Shown: positions 29,001 to 37,289 of the stretch, in pieces | Position numbering within the stretch: the first letter of the stretch is position 1 | Layout of the letters: the number at the start of each line of letters is the position of its first letter | Assembly: GCA_963921825.1 (NCBI GenBank) | Contig: OY997592.1 | Location: forward strand, 32,978,252 to 33,042,251 | Length of the DNA stretch: 64,000 nucleotides | Origin: Erodium maritimum | Lineage: Eukaryota > Streptophyta > Magnoliopsida > Geraniales > Geraniaceae | Direction of reading: 5' to 3' | The notes under the pieces: generated by a model | Seen by the model: only the letters and a program-made list of their open reading frames with translations | Database searches by the model: none | Told to the model about the DNA's origin: nothing | Position numbers and translations under genes: made by a program

Positions 29001-29030
29001 GAGAGCAGAGATAACTCTGCCGAAGCATAA
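17057..29030 (+). CDS. Spinster-like major facilitator transporter (15 exons)
   Basis: Twelve-helix major facilitator protein of the spinster (SPNS) family; animal members export lysophospholipids or sphingosine-1-phosphate, and plant substrates are poorly defined (family knowledge). Coding exons: 17057-17103, 17771-17902, 18711-18812, 19226-19315, 19415-19490, 19582-19656, 21584-21686, 21778-21843, 24261-24350, 24481-24557, 24733-24846, 24992-25111, 27755-27883, 28675-28753, 28918-29030. All joints keep frame with GT-AG borders: 1413 nt, 470 aa. Hallmarks: NYVDRGAIASNG at the end of helix 1 (residues 28-39), FASLAKR in the helix 2-3 loop, VGVGEASF, GYVYGG, WGPKAGYNIYN and FGDVPSSP. The tail is acidic and short. 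Exon 8 has two possible donors 9 nt apart, and the exon 9 acceptor is the second of two AGs; this junction is the least certain. Introns hold many transposons, which makes the gene 12 kb long. Confidence 0.9.
18033..18387 (+). mobile_element. Solo LTR in spinster intron 2
   Basis: 355 bp, starting TGTTACAGG and ending CCTTAACA, flanked by GAAGT (18028-18032) and GAAGG (18388-18392), a 5-bp duplication with one mismatch. It has a TATATATA promoter-like stretch near 18215 and CT-rich DNA toward its end, as in short Ty1/copia LTRs. There is no internal region. It lies in the 17903-18710 intron. Confidence 0.65.
19944..21269 (-). mobile_element. Tandem LTR-like remnants in spinster intron 6
   Basis: Two related direct repeats start at about 19944 (TGTTGCAGTCCCGAATTTGG) and 20405 (TGTTATGGCCCAGATTTGG). 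Both continue with GGATCTCGTNATGAGAT and CTCGTTTAGGTTT blocks. The first unit could end at CTGCAACA (20389-20396), an 8-bp inverse of its start; the second could end at CCCTAACA (21262-21269) and is interrupted by a MITE (20622-21210). Minus-strand reading shows CTATAAATAC, so these look like minus-oriented LTRs. No target duplications were found, so borders are tentative. Confidence 0.45.
20622..21210. mobile_element. MULE-type MITE in spinster intron 6
   Basis: 589 bp, flanked on both sides by a perfect 10-bp duplication AAGCCTAACT (20612-20621 and 21211-21220). The ends GGTGTTCTAAAAATCGG and, complemented, AAGGTTCTAAAAAATGG are imperfect inverted repeats. No coding content. The long duplication and GGTTCTAAA ends match the element at 5628-6235, pointing to Mutator-type mobilisation. 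Confidence 0.8.
22234..23634. mobile_element. MULE-type TIR element in spinster intron 8
   Basis: 1401 bp with long inverted ends (GGGTTAATTGCCAAGACCTA against the complement of TTTTGGCAATTAACAC, and a shared CCCTTATGTATTATCCA inside). It is flanked by TAATTATAT (22225-22233) and AAATTATAT (23635-23643), a 9-bp duplication with one mismatch. The centre (about 22540-23040) is GC-richer and genic-looking, with no frame I can assign, so it may carry captured host DNA. Confidence 0.75.
25445..25617 (+). mobile_element. tRNA-derived SINE in spinster intron 12
   Basis: 173 bp with an A-box-like TGGCCTGGTGG near its start, a B-box-like ATTTTCGAACTC about 50 bp downstream, a GTGGGTGGTGG region and a short A-rich tail. 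It is flanked by GGTATCTGAGCAT (25432-25444) and GGTATGTGAGCAT (25618-25630), a 13-bp duplication with one mismatch. The structure is that of a tRNA-headed plant SINE inserted by an L1-type machinery. Confidence 0.8.
25807..27374. mobile_element. Probable hAT-type element in spinster intron 12
   Basis: Starts CAGGGGCGGATCTA and ends, complemented, CAGGAGTGGATCTA: 14-bp inverted termini with two mismatches, of the form seen in hAT elements. Flanks are CACGGTAA (25799-25806) and TATGGTAA (27375-27382), an 8-bp duplication with two mismatches. No transposase is present. A second TIR-like stretch (about 26890-27313) lies inside it. Confidence 0.45.
26890..27313. mobile_element. Possible GGTTCTAAA-type MITE
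   Basis: The right end, complemented, reads CAAGGTTCTAAAACCCGG; the left end, ATGTTTTAAAGAGCC, is a diverged match. Flanks AGGGTCAA and AGGGTTAA are similar. The pattern recalls the MITEs at 5628 and 20622 but is much weaker. Confidence 0.3.
28074..28561. mobile_element. MITE with long TIRs in spinster intron 13
   Basis: 488 bp. Ends GGATTAATCGTCCAAAACTA and, complemented, GGGTTAATTGTCCCAAACTA extend as long inverted arms rich in TTTCGTCCAC motifs. Flanked by TATTTCTTT (28065-28073) and TATTTCTTG (28562-28570). Related in its termini to the element at 22234-23634. The whole element could fold into one hairpin. Confidence 0.75.
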
Positions 29031-30252
29031 CAACAGGTTTTGTTGTAAATATTTACAGGTAAGAACCACCATGTCTTGTGTTTTTTCATATACTTAATTT
29101 TAATCTTGTTAAATTGTTTCTCTAGGAACTTCTCAGCTATAGTTGTAATGTAGTGTGGCTTACTGAGTTATTGTCTTTTCTGCCTTTGACAATGCTCATG
29201 AACCATACAAGGAACAACAACATGAACTCTTCTTGGCGTAAATATTTGTTTTGGAGCTCTTCCAAGTTATGCTATATGGCACCAACACGTTATTATGTGA
29301 CGATAAACTCCCACTAAGACATTTCCTTAATGGTAGGTCAGTAAATTACCCACAAGTGAACTTGTAAGTCCTAGAAGTACACTTAGTTCATCTCGTTGAT
29401 AGAGTTTTGTTAAGATCGGTGTTGTCTGTACGATACTAAACTACAACTTTCCAATCTTTTTATGTACAGATAGCTTCATATAATTATGTAAATACTACCT
29501 TTATGTACTTATTTATCGACCGTTATTAAGGATCAGACTGTAGTATCTCCACCCCTTCAGAATTTGTCTTGTGACAGGTCCATATGCCTGTTAACCAATA
29601 CTGCAGTGACCAAATGTAACGGTCTGATGTTAATCTTGGGACTAATCCCAGTGCTGAACTTCACTTACATTTGCGTATCAACATCAATTTACAGTGTTGT
29701 TTTCACCATCTGATATGGAGCGGGTGTCTGTCTTCATTGCTACAGATAATGTATTCATGTCACCATCTAATAGATGTTTGTTGGTTGATTATGAGGTGGA
29801 ACAATTATATAATAGTGTATAGATTAGGCTGGAACTTTATATTCTCACGGCTGGTAATTGATAATGATGCAGTGTTATGGTATGTGATCTGAGGACAGTG
29901 TCGACGGTAATAATGATAATTAGTTGTACCATTGTATAAAATGATGGATTTGATCCTCTTCATTCTGGTTGATGCTGCGGTGCACTAATTGGCTCAATGT
30001 GTCAAGCAGCAGCAGTAGTGTCAAAGAAATGTGCAATACTGATTAATGTGACGTCAGAAATATGTTAGAGGAATGGAATTGACGTCGTTTTAGACAAAAA
30101 TGAGGACCGTTTCGGACAAAGTACCAAAATAAGCCGTACTTATTTACGTGTGTTCTTCGATGTTCTGTTCATCAAAACTGCCAGGTGTTGTGTGTGGTCG
30201 GATCTTAACTGATCTTGTGCGAGCTGGCCGGTGTGAAGGCCTGCACGTGAGA
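29031..30252. other. Intergenic, includes spinster 3' UTR
   Basis: AT-rich sequence following the stop codon. The coding end at 29030 is followed by TTTGTTGTAAATATTTACAGG and T-rich DNA suitable for a 3' UTR and poly(A) signal. No recognisable gene or repeat. Confidence 0.5.
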
Positions 30253-31000
30253 TTTTTTTTTTGATCAACAATTTTTTTATAAAATCCAAATGCTACAAAG
30301 TGTAGCAGAAAGAGAAAGCATAGTCTCATTACAAACAAGAGTACAGTCGATGACTGTCTCAAAACCAACACCCAACAAGGGATGATAACAAACAACTAAA
30401 CTACAACTAGGTCTGTTACCCTGATATAACTAACATGAAGTACAACAGAAATAAGCTAAAAGCTCAACCAGCAACAAACCAAGTCCAACAAGGGGCCTAA
30501 CAGGGCAACCAAACATGCCCAACCAAAGGACAACCAGGCCCATAACTAAACAAACACTAAATAGAAAAAAAAAACACCTTGCCGAAACCCTCGCCCTCCT
30601 CGAGCCCCGTGTGAACCCACCCGGAACAAGGCTTCTAAGACCGAACTCCAAGCGCAACACCGTGAAACTCCGACCAACACAGCCAGAAACCCACTGAACC
30701 ACCACGAGTGAAGCGAAGAAGATGATCCAATCTGTCCCAAACCAGAGCCGCCGAACACCACAGTAACGCTCCTCCACCCAACTCTCTAAACCACACCTCA
30801 CCCGGCTCCCAGTGACAGAAAATCCAAAATACCTCCCCAACAAAACACCAACCAAAAACCCAGATTTCCATTTACATGAAAATTGCAGGACAACTCATCC
30901 TTACCATGGGAAACCGAATCCAAACCCACAATCCCCTATCCACCAATCTTCCAAGCGCCGTTAGGCTAAACCCAAACACTGACCATCACCAGATGTTGGG
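30253..31000 (-). mobile_element. 5'-truncated L1 LINE, 3' end only
   Basis: On the minus strand it ends TTGTTGATC followed by an A run (the T run at 30253-30263), like the 3' tails of the L1 elements ending at 36264 and 44378, preceded by a GT-rich open frame (30430-30855) typical of plant L1 3' regions. No reverse transcriptase block remains. The upper border is approximate; no target duplication was found. Confidence 0.55.
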
Positions 31001-31850
31001 CCTCGTCCGCCTTAACGAACGAGGGGAAGAAGATTGAACAAGATAAGCAATAACTTCATTAAGTATCATATGTAATTACAAATCATTTATCAGATTCATA
31101 GTATTAGATTAAGGATTATGTACATAACCATTGAAAATCTTGAGAACGATGTTCTTGTATTATTTTACTCATTAGGTGGGGGTACCGTGCGATGTGCAGT
31201 GTAAGGCGAAAGTTTACCTATAATATCTAATATAACATCTTTAAAATCATGTGATGATTCTTTGTTGTGTTATTGTTATACTAAGGGAAAATTTTATTTT
31301 AGCACCTTGCCAAACATTTAATTTCACTTTGATACCCTAGCATAAATTTTTTGCACTTTCATACCTAAACCAAACATTTAATTTCACTTTAGCACTCAAC
31401 CGTTAACTTTCTGTTACATTGGAAGGAAAAAGTTAAAAAGACCATAATACCCCTAACTATTACTCAAATTTTCAAACTCATGCCATTGGTTCAGAATTTG
31501 AAAATAAGTGAAATGACAATAATACCCTTCATTGTTAGGGTGTTAAAATGAAAATTTCAATATTTTTAAAATAAAATAAGTTTTTTTTTTCAAATTCTAT
31601 ATTTTCAAAAAATCATATTTTAATTTTAAAAATACATAAAAATCAATTTTTTTATAAAATCAGTTTTTATTTTAAAAAATATTTTTTTTTATTAAAAAAC
31701 AGTTTTGTTTACAAAAAAATCATTTTTATTTTTGAAAATTCAATTTTTATTTTTAAAAATTCAGTTTTTATTTAAAAATTAATATAAAAATCAATTTTTT
31801 TTTAAATTATAGTTTTTAGTTTAATTCATATCTTTATTTTTTTCAATTTA

Positions 31851-32250
31851 GGGTAAACTACAAATGCATACCCTTAAGTATGCATGTTTAACCGATGAAT
31901 ACCCTGAAGTTTAAAGTTAACTGATGCATACACTGTAGTTACGAGTTGTAACTCAAAACCCCTTCGTCAGCTAAAATGACGAAAATACCCCCAACTACAC
32001 TTCAATAATCATGTTAAAAAAATTATTTAAAAATTACTTTTCTTATATATATATATATATTTACTTATTAAATGACTTCATTTTTTTAAAAAAATCACTT
32101 CATTTATATTTTAAAAAAATTATTTAAAAACATAATTGAGGGTATTTTCGTCATTTTAGCTGACAGAAGGGGTTTTGAGTTACAACTCATAACTTCAGGG
32201 TAATCATCGGTTAAACGTGACAACTTCAGGGTATGCATTTGTAATTTACC
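31851..32250. mobile_element. MITE nested in Pack-MULE
   Basis: 400 bp, flanked by a perfect 10-bp duplication TTTCAATTTA (31841-31850 and 32251-32260). Inverted ends GGGTAAACTACAAATGCATA and, complemented, GGTAAATTACAAATGCATAC continue inward for over 100 bp with GTTTAACCGATG and GAGTTGTAACTCAAAACCCC blocks. No coding content. It entered after the host element's left arm was in place. Confidence 0.85.
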
Positions 32251-32790
32251 TTTCAATTTAACACCCACTACTTTACTTTTTTCAGTTTCTCTCTCTAAAA
32301 TTCCCAAATCTATTAGCCATATGAAGATCTTCAAATTTCAGATCCATAAATTTCAAATTTCAGATCTACAAATCCTAAATTTCATATCTACGAATCCCAA
32401 ATCCACCCCTCTCTCATCTGATTCTTCGTCTCTCTCTCTCTCTCTCTATCTCTCCTGTAGCACTTCGCCTTCTTCTCCATTCAAAAGGGGAACGGGGGGG
32501 TGGGGGTCGAGCTTCCAATTTTCCCCCAAATCTCATAGATGAGCATACACTCTGGTGACACGATTGTCCTGGTTGCAGTTGACATGGAACCAAGTGCAGG
32601 GAGTGACGAGATTGGGATCCCAGCTCTGGAGGCCGTTGTCGGGATCGGCCAACTACGCCTCCTGCACCTTCTCCTCCTCCGGTTCCCCGATTTGCTCCAG
32701 AACCAGGTCGGCGCTGCCATGGTTGACCCCGATTTACTAGGGTTTCGTTGCAAAGAAGAGGTGAAAGGTAGAGAATCGGCCACAAATGCT

Positions 32791-32889
32791 CTCTGCCGAA
32801 CCCTAACCGGCCACAAACGCGCCGTCTCCGCCGTCAAATTCTCCTCCGACGGCCGCCTCCTCGGCTCCTCCTCCGCCGACACGACCCTT
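32791..32889 (+). pseudogene. Captured WD40 repeat, WDR5-like
   Basis: Thirty-three codons read LCRTLTGHKRAVSAVKF followed by SSDGRLLGSSSADTTL, one full WD40 unit with the GH dipeptide and the SSDGRLL turn. It closely resembles the first repeat of plant WDR5-type proteins (scaffold of H3K4 methyltransferase complexes). It sits in a longer open frame (32539-33066) whose other parts match nothing I recognise. A short block (AACTACGCCTCYTGCACCTT) occurs both before (about 32649) and after it (about 32894), so the captured DNA was rearranged. No complete propeller is possible. Confidence 0.75.
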
Positions 32890-33698
32890 TGCAACTACGC
32901 CTCTTGCACCTTCTTCTTCTCCGACGTCGCCGCACGAACCAGTCGAACTTCTCTTGCTGGGTCTGGGTCTCGATCTGGCCGGCTCCGACGGAGGGTATGG
33001 GAGGAAGGAGGAGACGGCTGGCCGAGGTCACAGACCGGCATGAGGACGATTTTTAGATGGTCCTGAGGGTTGAGACGTCGTTGAGTAGGAGATATGATTT
33101 CCAGAATTTTCTTGATTTTTAGAAATTTTCAGAATTTTCAAAATTTTAAATGTTTTTTAAATAAATAAAATATTATTAATAATAAAAAGAATTGAAAAAA
33201 ATTGATATTTGAAAATTAAAATATTATTTAAAAATTAAATAAAAAAACAAATGTAATAAAATATTAATTAAATTAAATTAAAAACTGATTTTTATGTATT
33301 TTTTAAATTAAAATCTGAATTTTTGAAAATAAAAATAATTTTTATAAATAAAAACAGAATATATAATAATAAAACTGAATTTATAAAGATAAACTGATTT
33401 TATTTTTTAAATAGTGAAATTTTCATTTTAATACCCAAACAATGAATTGTATTATTGTCATTTCATTTATTTTCAAATTCTGAACTGATGGCATGAGTTT
33501 GAAAATTTGAGTAATAGCTAGGGGTATTATGGTCTTTTTACCTTTTTCCATCCAACCTAACAGAAAGTTAACTGCTGGGTACTAAAGTGAAATTAAATGT
33601 TTGGTTTAGGTATGAAAGTGCAAAAAAAATTATGCTAGGGTATTAAAGTGAAATTAAATGTTTGGCAGGTATTAAAGTGAAATTTTCCCTTATACTAA

Positions 33699-34763
33699 TG
33701 ATGCATGTGTAAATAACAAAATGACTTCACATTCAATCATAAAAAAGTTTAACTTTGTAAATTTGCAAGCTTCAAATCCCCCCCCCCCCCCCCCCCAAAT
33801 TAGTTGTTATTCAGACACTATTTAAAAACTGTAATAAAAATGTCAAGATAGCTAAATTCCATAAGGATTGCGACTAAAAAAGATACACATAACTTAGATA
33901 ATAGTTCAACAAAAGCAAAGTAATTCCCATAAACAACTAAGGGGGACCTTGCTTATCAGCTGCATTAATTCAGCAAAAACAAAGCCATTTCCATAAACTA
34001 CCAAAAGAGAGTATGCTTAAGACCTTCCACAATAGGATTAGACCTGAAACGGTCTAATTAGGTAAATTTAGGAGGAAACGAATCGGGATTAGATTCGATT
34101 TGTTGATCTTGTGATTTTGTTGTTGTAGTGACAATAGACCGATTCGGTCTATTCCGAGTCTATTGTGTAGATAAAAATCGAAAAATTGTTCAAATCGACG
34201 TGTTTAAAAAAACACAAGACTACCCGACCCGACCAAAATAAATTTATTAATATCTCTCGAAACGTTTGAATAGAAGTACAACGCAATACGATCTACATGT
34301 CTTAATCTTGGACATTGAGTAATGGGTCTAGGGGTGTAATATGACGACACGATGCTAAAATTTATTCCCGATAATCCGTAATCGAAGATGGCAAGTAATA
34401 TGGAAGCGATAGTGGAAGTGTTACTGAGAACATAGCAAATAGTGTCACGTGACCATGTCAAATATATGGTACCGTGACAACACTTGCTATGTTCCAGCTT
34501 CCACTGCCACTACAACTTTCACGTCACTTGCCTTCTTCGATTATGGGAAACTAAAGTCAAATTTACTACTCATGTTATCACATTGCACCTCTATACGAAT
34601 TACTAGTTCTTGGGTATCGGAAACTAGCTTCTCGGACTTGGGTAATCGGTCTGGGGGTGTAATATGACATACGACTTCAAATTTTTTTCTCGGTATTTCA
34701 CAATAAAAAAAGGAAAATGTCATGGATTCACTAATGTCATTGTTCCAGAAACATGACGAGTAA
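33699..34763. other. Intergenic with C-tract and foldback
   Basis: No gene. A run of 19 C bases lies at 33778-33796. The main structure is the inverted repeat at 34375-34546 (own entry). Around it, GGTCTAGGGGTGTAATATGA (near 34326) recurs as a direct, diverged copy near 34649. Confidence 0.5.
34375..34546. repeat. Long imperfect foldback, ~75-bp arms
   Basis: Left arm 34375-34449 (starting GTAATCGAAGATGGCAAG, ending AGTGTCACG) pairs with right arm 34472-34546 (starting CGTGACAACACTTGCTATG, ending CTTCTTCGATTATG) with scattered mismatches, around a loop of about 22 bases. No target duplication or transposon terminus is obvious. It could be a MITE core, a duplicated-inverted segment or a hairpin RNA source. 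Confidence 0.7.
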
Positions 34764-34991
34764 TGTCTGTTAAGCTAGACATTAAGGGAAGGTATTAACA
34801 CCATTAACACCACCATCATATTCTTGTTACAGTAGCTATTGATTGAGTGTTAATTAGGTGGTATTAATTAGTAGTCTTGTAACCTAAGGTATAAAGGCTC
34901 TTGTAACCGCAACATGTACTCCCTGTATATATGAACAAGATACTCATCTAGAGTAAGCAAAAAAACCTTCTACAAATTCTCATATTCTACA
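34764..34991 (+). mobile_element. Ty1/copia 5' LTR (copy A)
   Basis: Short LTR of about 225 bp from TGTCTGTTAAGC (or TGTTAAGC at 34768) to CATATTCTACA, containing GTATATATGAACAAG and CT/TC-rich transcript start-like DNA. It is followed at 35002-35014 by TGATATCAGAGCC, a primer site matching initiator tRNA-Met with one change. No 3' partner LTR was found in the window. Confidence 0.6.
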
Positions 34992-35077
34992 AAGCTTTAT
35001 ATGATATCAGAGCCTACCTCTTCCAAATATATCTAATGTCTCTCCAATATAGAAATCAAAAACCTCTTGCAGCATTC

Positions 35078-36263
35078 ATGGCCTCCACCTCAATCACCAC
35101 AGCTTCTCATGGCTCTTCGCCGACTGAAAAGTTGACACGTGACAACTATCTTCTGTGGAAGGCATAGGTGCTCCCGGTACTACGTGGCGCACAGATGACC
35201 GGTCTCCTCGACGGAACAGAACCCGCACCACCTGAAATGGTGGCTACAATAAAGGAAGATGAAACACTTGGAACGACGTTGAAACCTTCATATAACGCAT
35301 GGCTCGTGAAGGATCAACAGGTCTCGAGCTACCTGCTGAATTCGCTTTCCAAGGAGGTGCTCACGCAGGTCGTGAGTATGGAGTGCGTCGCCGATCTCTA
35401 GACTGCTATTGGAGCCATGTTCTCCTCGCAGTCGCGTTCTCGAGCTACAAACTTGAGAATTGCTCTCGCCAACCCAAAGAAACAAAACATGTCTGCAACC
35501 AATTATGTCTCCAAAATGAAGGGGCTCGGAGATGAGCTCGCTGCCGCCGACCGCCCTCTCGATGACAAGGAGATGGTTGAGTATATGCTTGCAGGACTGT
35601 ACTTTGAGTACAATCCCATTGTTACCTCCATCAACGTGTAACCCAATATCATTTAAGTGAATTATATGCACAACTTGCTGCCTATGACTTGCGCCAAGAA
35701 ATGCTGATGGAAAATGGAGGCGACAAAGGAAAATTTCATACAACTGTTAATACTGCCTCACGAGGTCGAAGTGGCTACACTCCTCGTAGCAAGGGAAATC
35801 GAGGTCGACGTAATGGCCACGGAAATGCCGGAGGCAAAGGAGGACACAGTTTTTCCAATAATGGAGGCTGAAGTCGTGGTCGCAGTCATATGTCTCCAAA
35901 GAGTGATATTACATGTCAAATATGCAAGATATCAGGCCACCCAGTAAATGAGTGTTGGTGGCGCTATGAAGATGATGAGTCATATGATGAAAAGGGGGCA
36001 AATGCAACTGTCCACTCCTATGGTGTAGACACGAACTGGTACACTGATACATGGGCCAATGATCACATCACAAGTGAGCCCGAAAAGATGACGGTTTATG
36101 AAAAATACAAGGGTCATGATCAAGTCCACACTGCCAATGGAGTAGGTATGGAAATTAAACATATTGATCATTCAGTTGTGCATGCTCCTAATCGTAATAT
36201 TCATCTTAACAATATCGTTCATGTTCCAAGTGATTCCAAGAATCTTGTTTCGGTTTATAAACC
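35078..36263 (+). pseudogene. Ty1/copia gag-protease, decayed and truncated
   Basis: From ATG at 35078 several frames together give a copia gag: LTRDNYLLWKA at the start, NYVSKMKGLGDELAAADRPL in the middle (UBN2-type region), a CQICKISGHPVNEC zinc knuckle near 35920 and a protease start at about 36040 in which the usual D-T/S-G reads DTW. Stops and frameshifts begin at 35167. The element breaks off at 36263, where the poly(A) end of an L1 begins; integrase and RT are absent. Confidence 0.75.
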
Positions 36264-37289
36264 TTTTTTTTAATCAGCCAAGAAATTTTTATAAAAGCCC
36301 TATTCTAGAGTTTGAAAAAAAGGGGGAATGAGTACATCAAGCTTCATACTTATGAAGTTGAACAATATGAAGAACTTGTACAGATGATCAACTAAAACAT
36401 AAGACTAATGTTAGGTGGACTAAAAAGTAAAGCCTTGTGAATGTAACATAGGATTAATGAAATGAGTTGGAAAGATCTGATCTTGTGGATGAATGGAAGT
36501 GCTGTTGAGTAGTGGGATGATTTGCCAAATGTTGCATCTGAGGAGAGATGAGGTTGTAAATGTAAGCTACTGAGATGTATTGCTAATAATCTCCTTGAAA
36601 CTGGCAGCCCAAATGCAAGAAAGGTATTCAATCCTTATGGGTAGATGAAAATGTTGTTTGAAGGCCACCAAATTGGAGATCCAGAACCACATGAAGCACT
36701 GTTGTCTCACTGATCACCAAGTGATAAAAACTCACAGGGCCCATTGAACACTTTGAGGAGCCAGAGATGCTGCATACTATGTTGCAGCAGAAGTTGCAGT
36801 AGAAGAAGCAACCCCTGTTGCAGGAGAAAATTAGCACCTGCAAGAGATCAACAAAACATGACAAAGGGATGCAAAAGAAAGGACCCCCAAAACACTCAAA
36901 CCTAGGAATGAACTACCCACACAAAGAGGGGGAAGAAGTAGAGGAACCCACACACCCCCAATAAAAAGGATAAGAGAGACCAAAAACAGACCACACCAAA
37001 ACCTCACCACTCAACCACCCCAGAACACATCCTAGACCCCACCCAGAACAAGGAGCAAAAGAAGATGACTTGAGGATCAAGCAACCATGTATGACTTGTC
37101 TGACTTGTGAATCAAGCAAGCATCCATGTCTGACTTGTTTGGCTTGTGATTCAAGCAACCATGAGTAAAACTGGGATGCTTAAATCTCAACAATCCAAAT
37201 GAAGACTAAATTAAAGACAGGTTCTAGGATTCTCCAGCCAGGAAGAGAAATTGAAGTAATTACCTTGTTTGAAATTTTCCCATTCTCAG

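Larger units (their letters stand above)
31285..33689. mobile_element. Pack-MULE-like element with WD40 fragment
   Basis: 2405 bp, flanked by a perfect 9-bp duplication TTATACTAA (31276-31284 and 33690-33698). Ends start GGGAAAATTT and form inverted arms of at least 270 bp (AAACATTTAATTTCACTTT blocks, ATGCCATT / AATGGCAT-like blocks near 31480 and 33490). There is no transposase. Between the arms lie a nested MITE (31851-32250) and a GC-rich, gene-like segment (about 32440-33070) with a WD40-type coding fragment. Long TIRs, 9-bp duplication and captured host coding DNA define a Pack-MULE. Confidence 0.85.

Noticed and set aside
30430-30855. Gly/Val/Leu-rich 141-codon frame resembling a membrane protein
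   Set aside because: Its position beside an L1-type poly(A) end and its GT-rich composition fit an L1 3' region, not a transporter.
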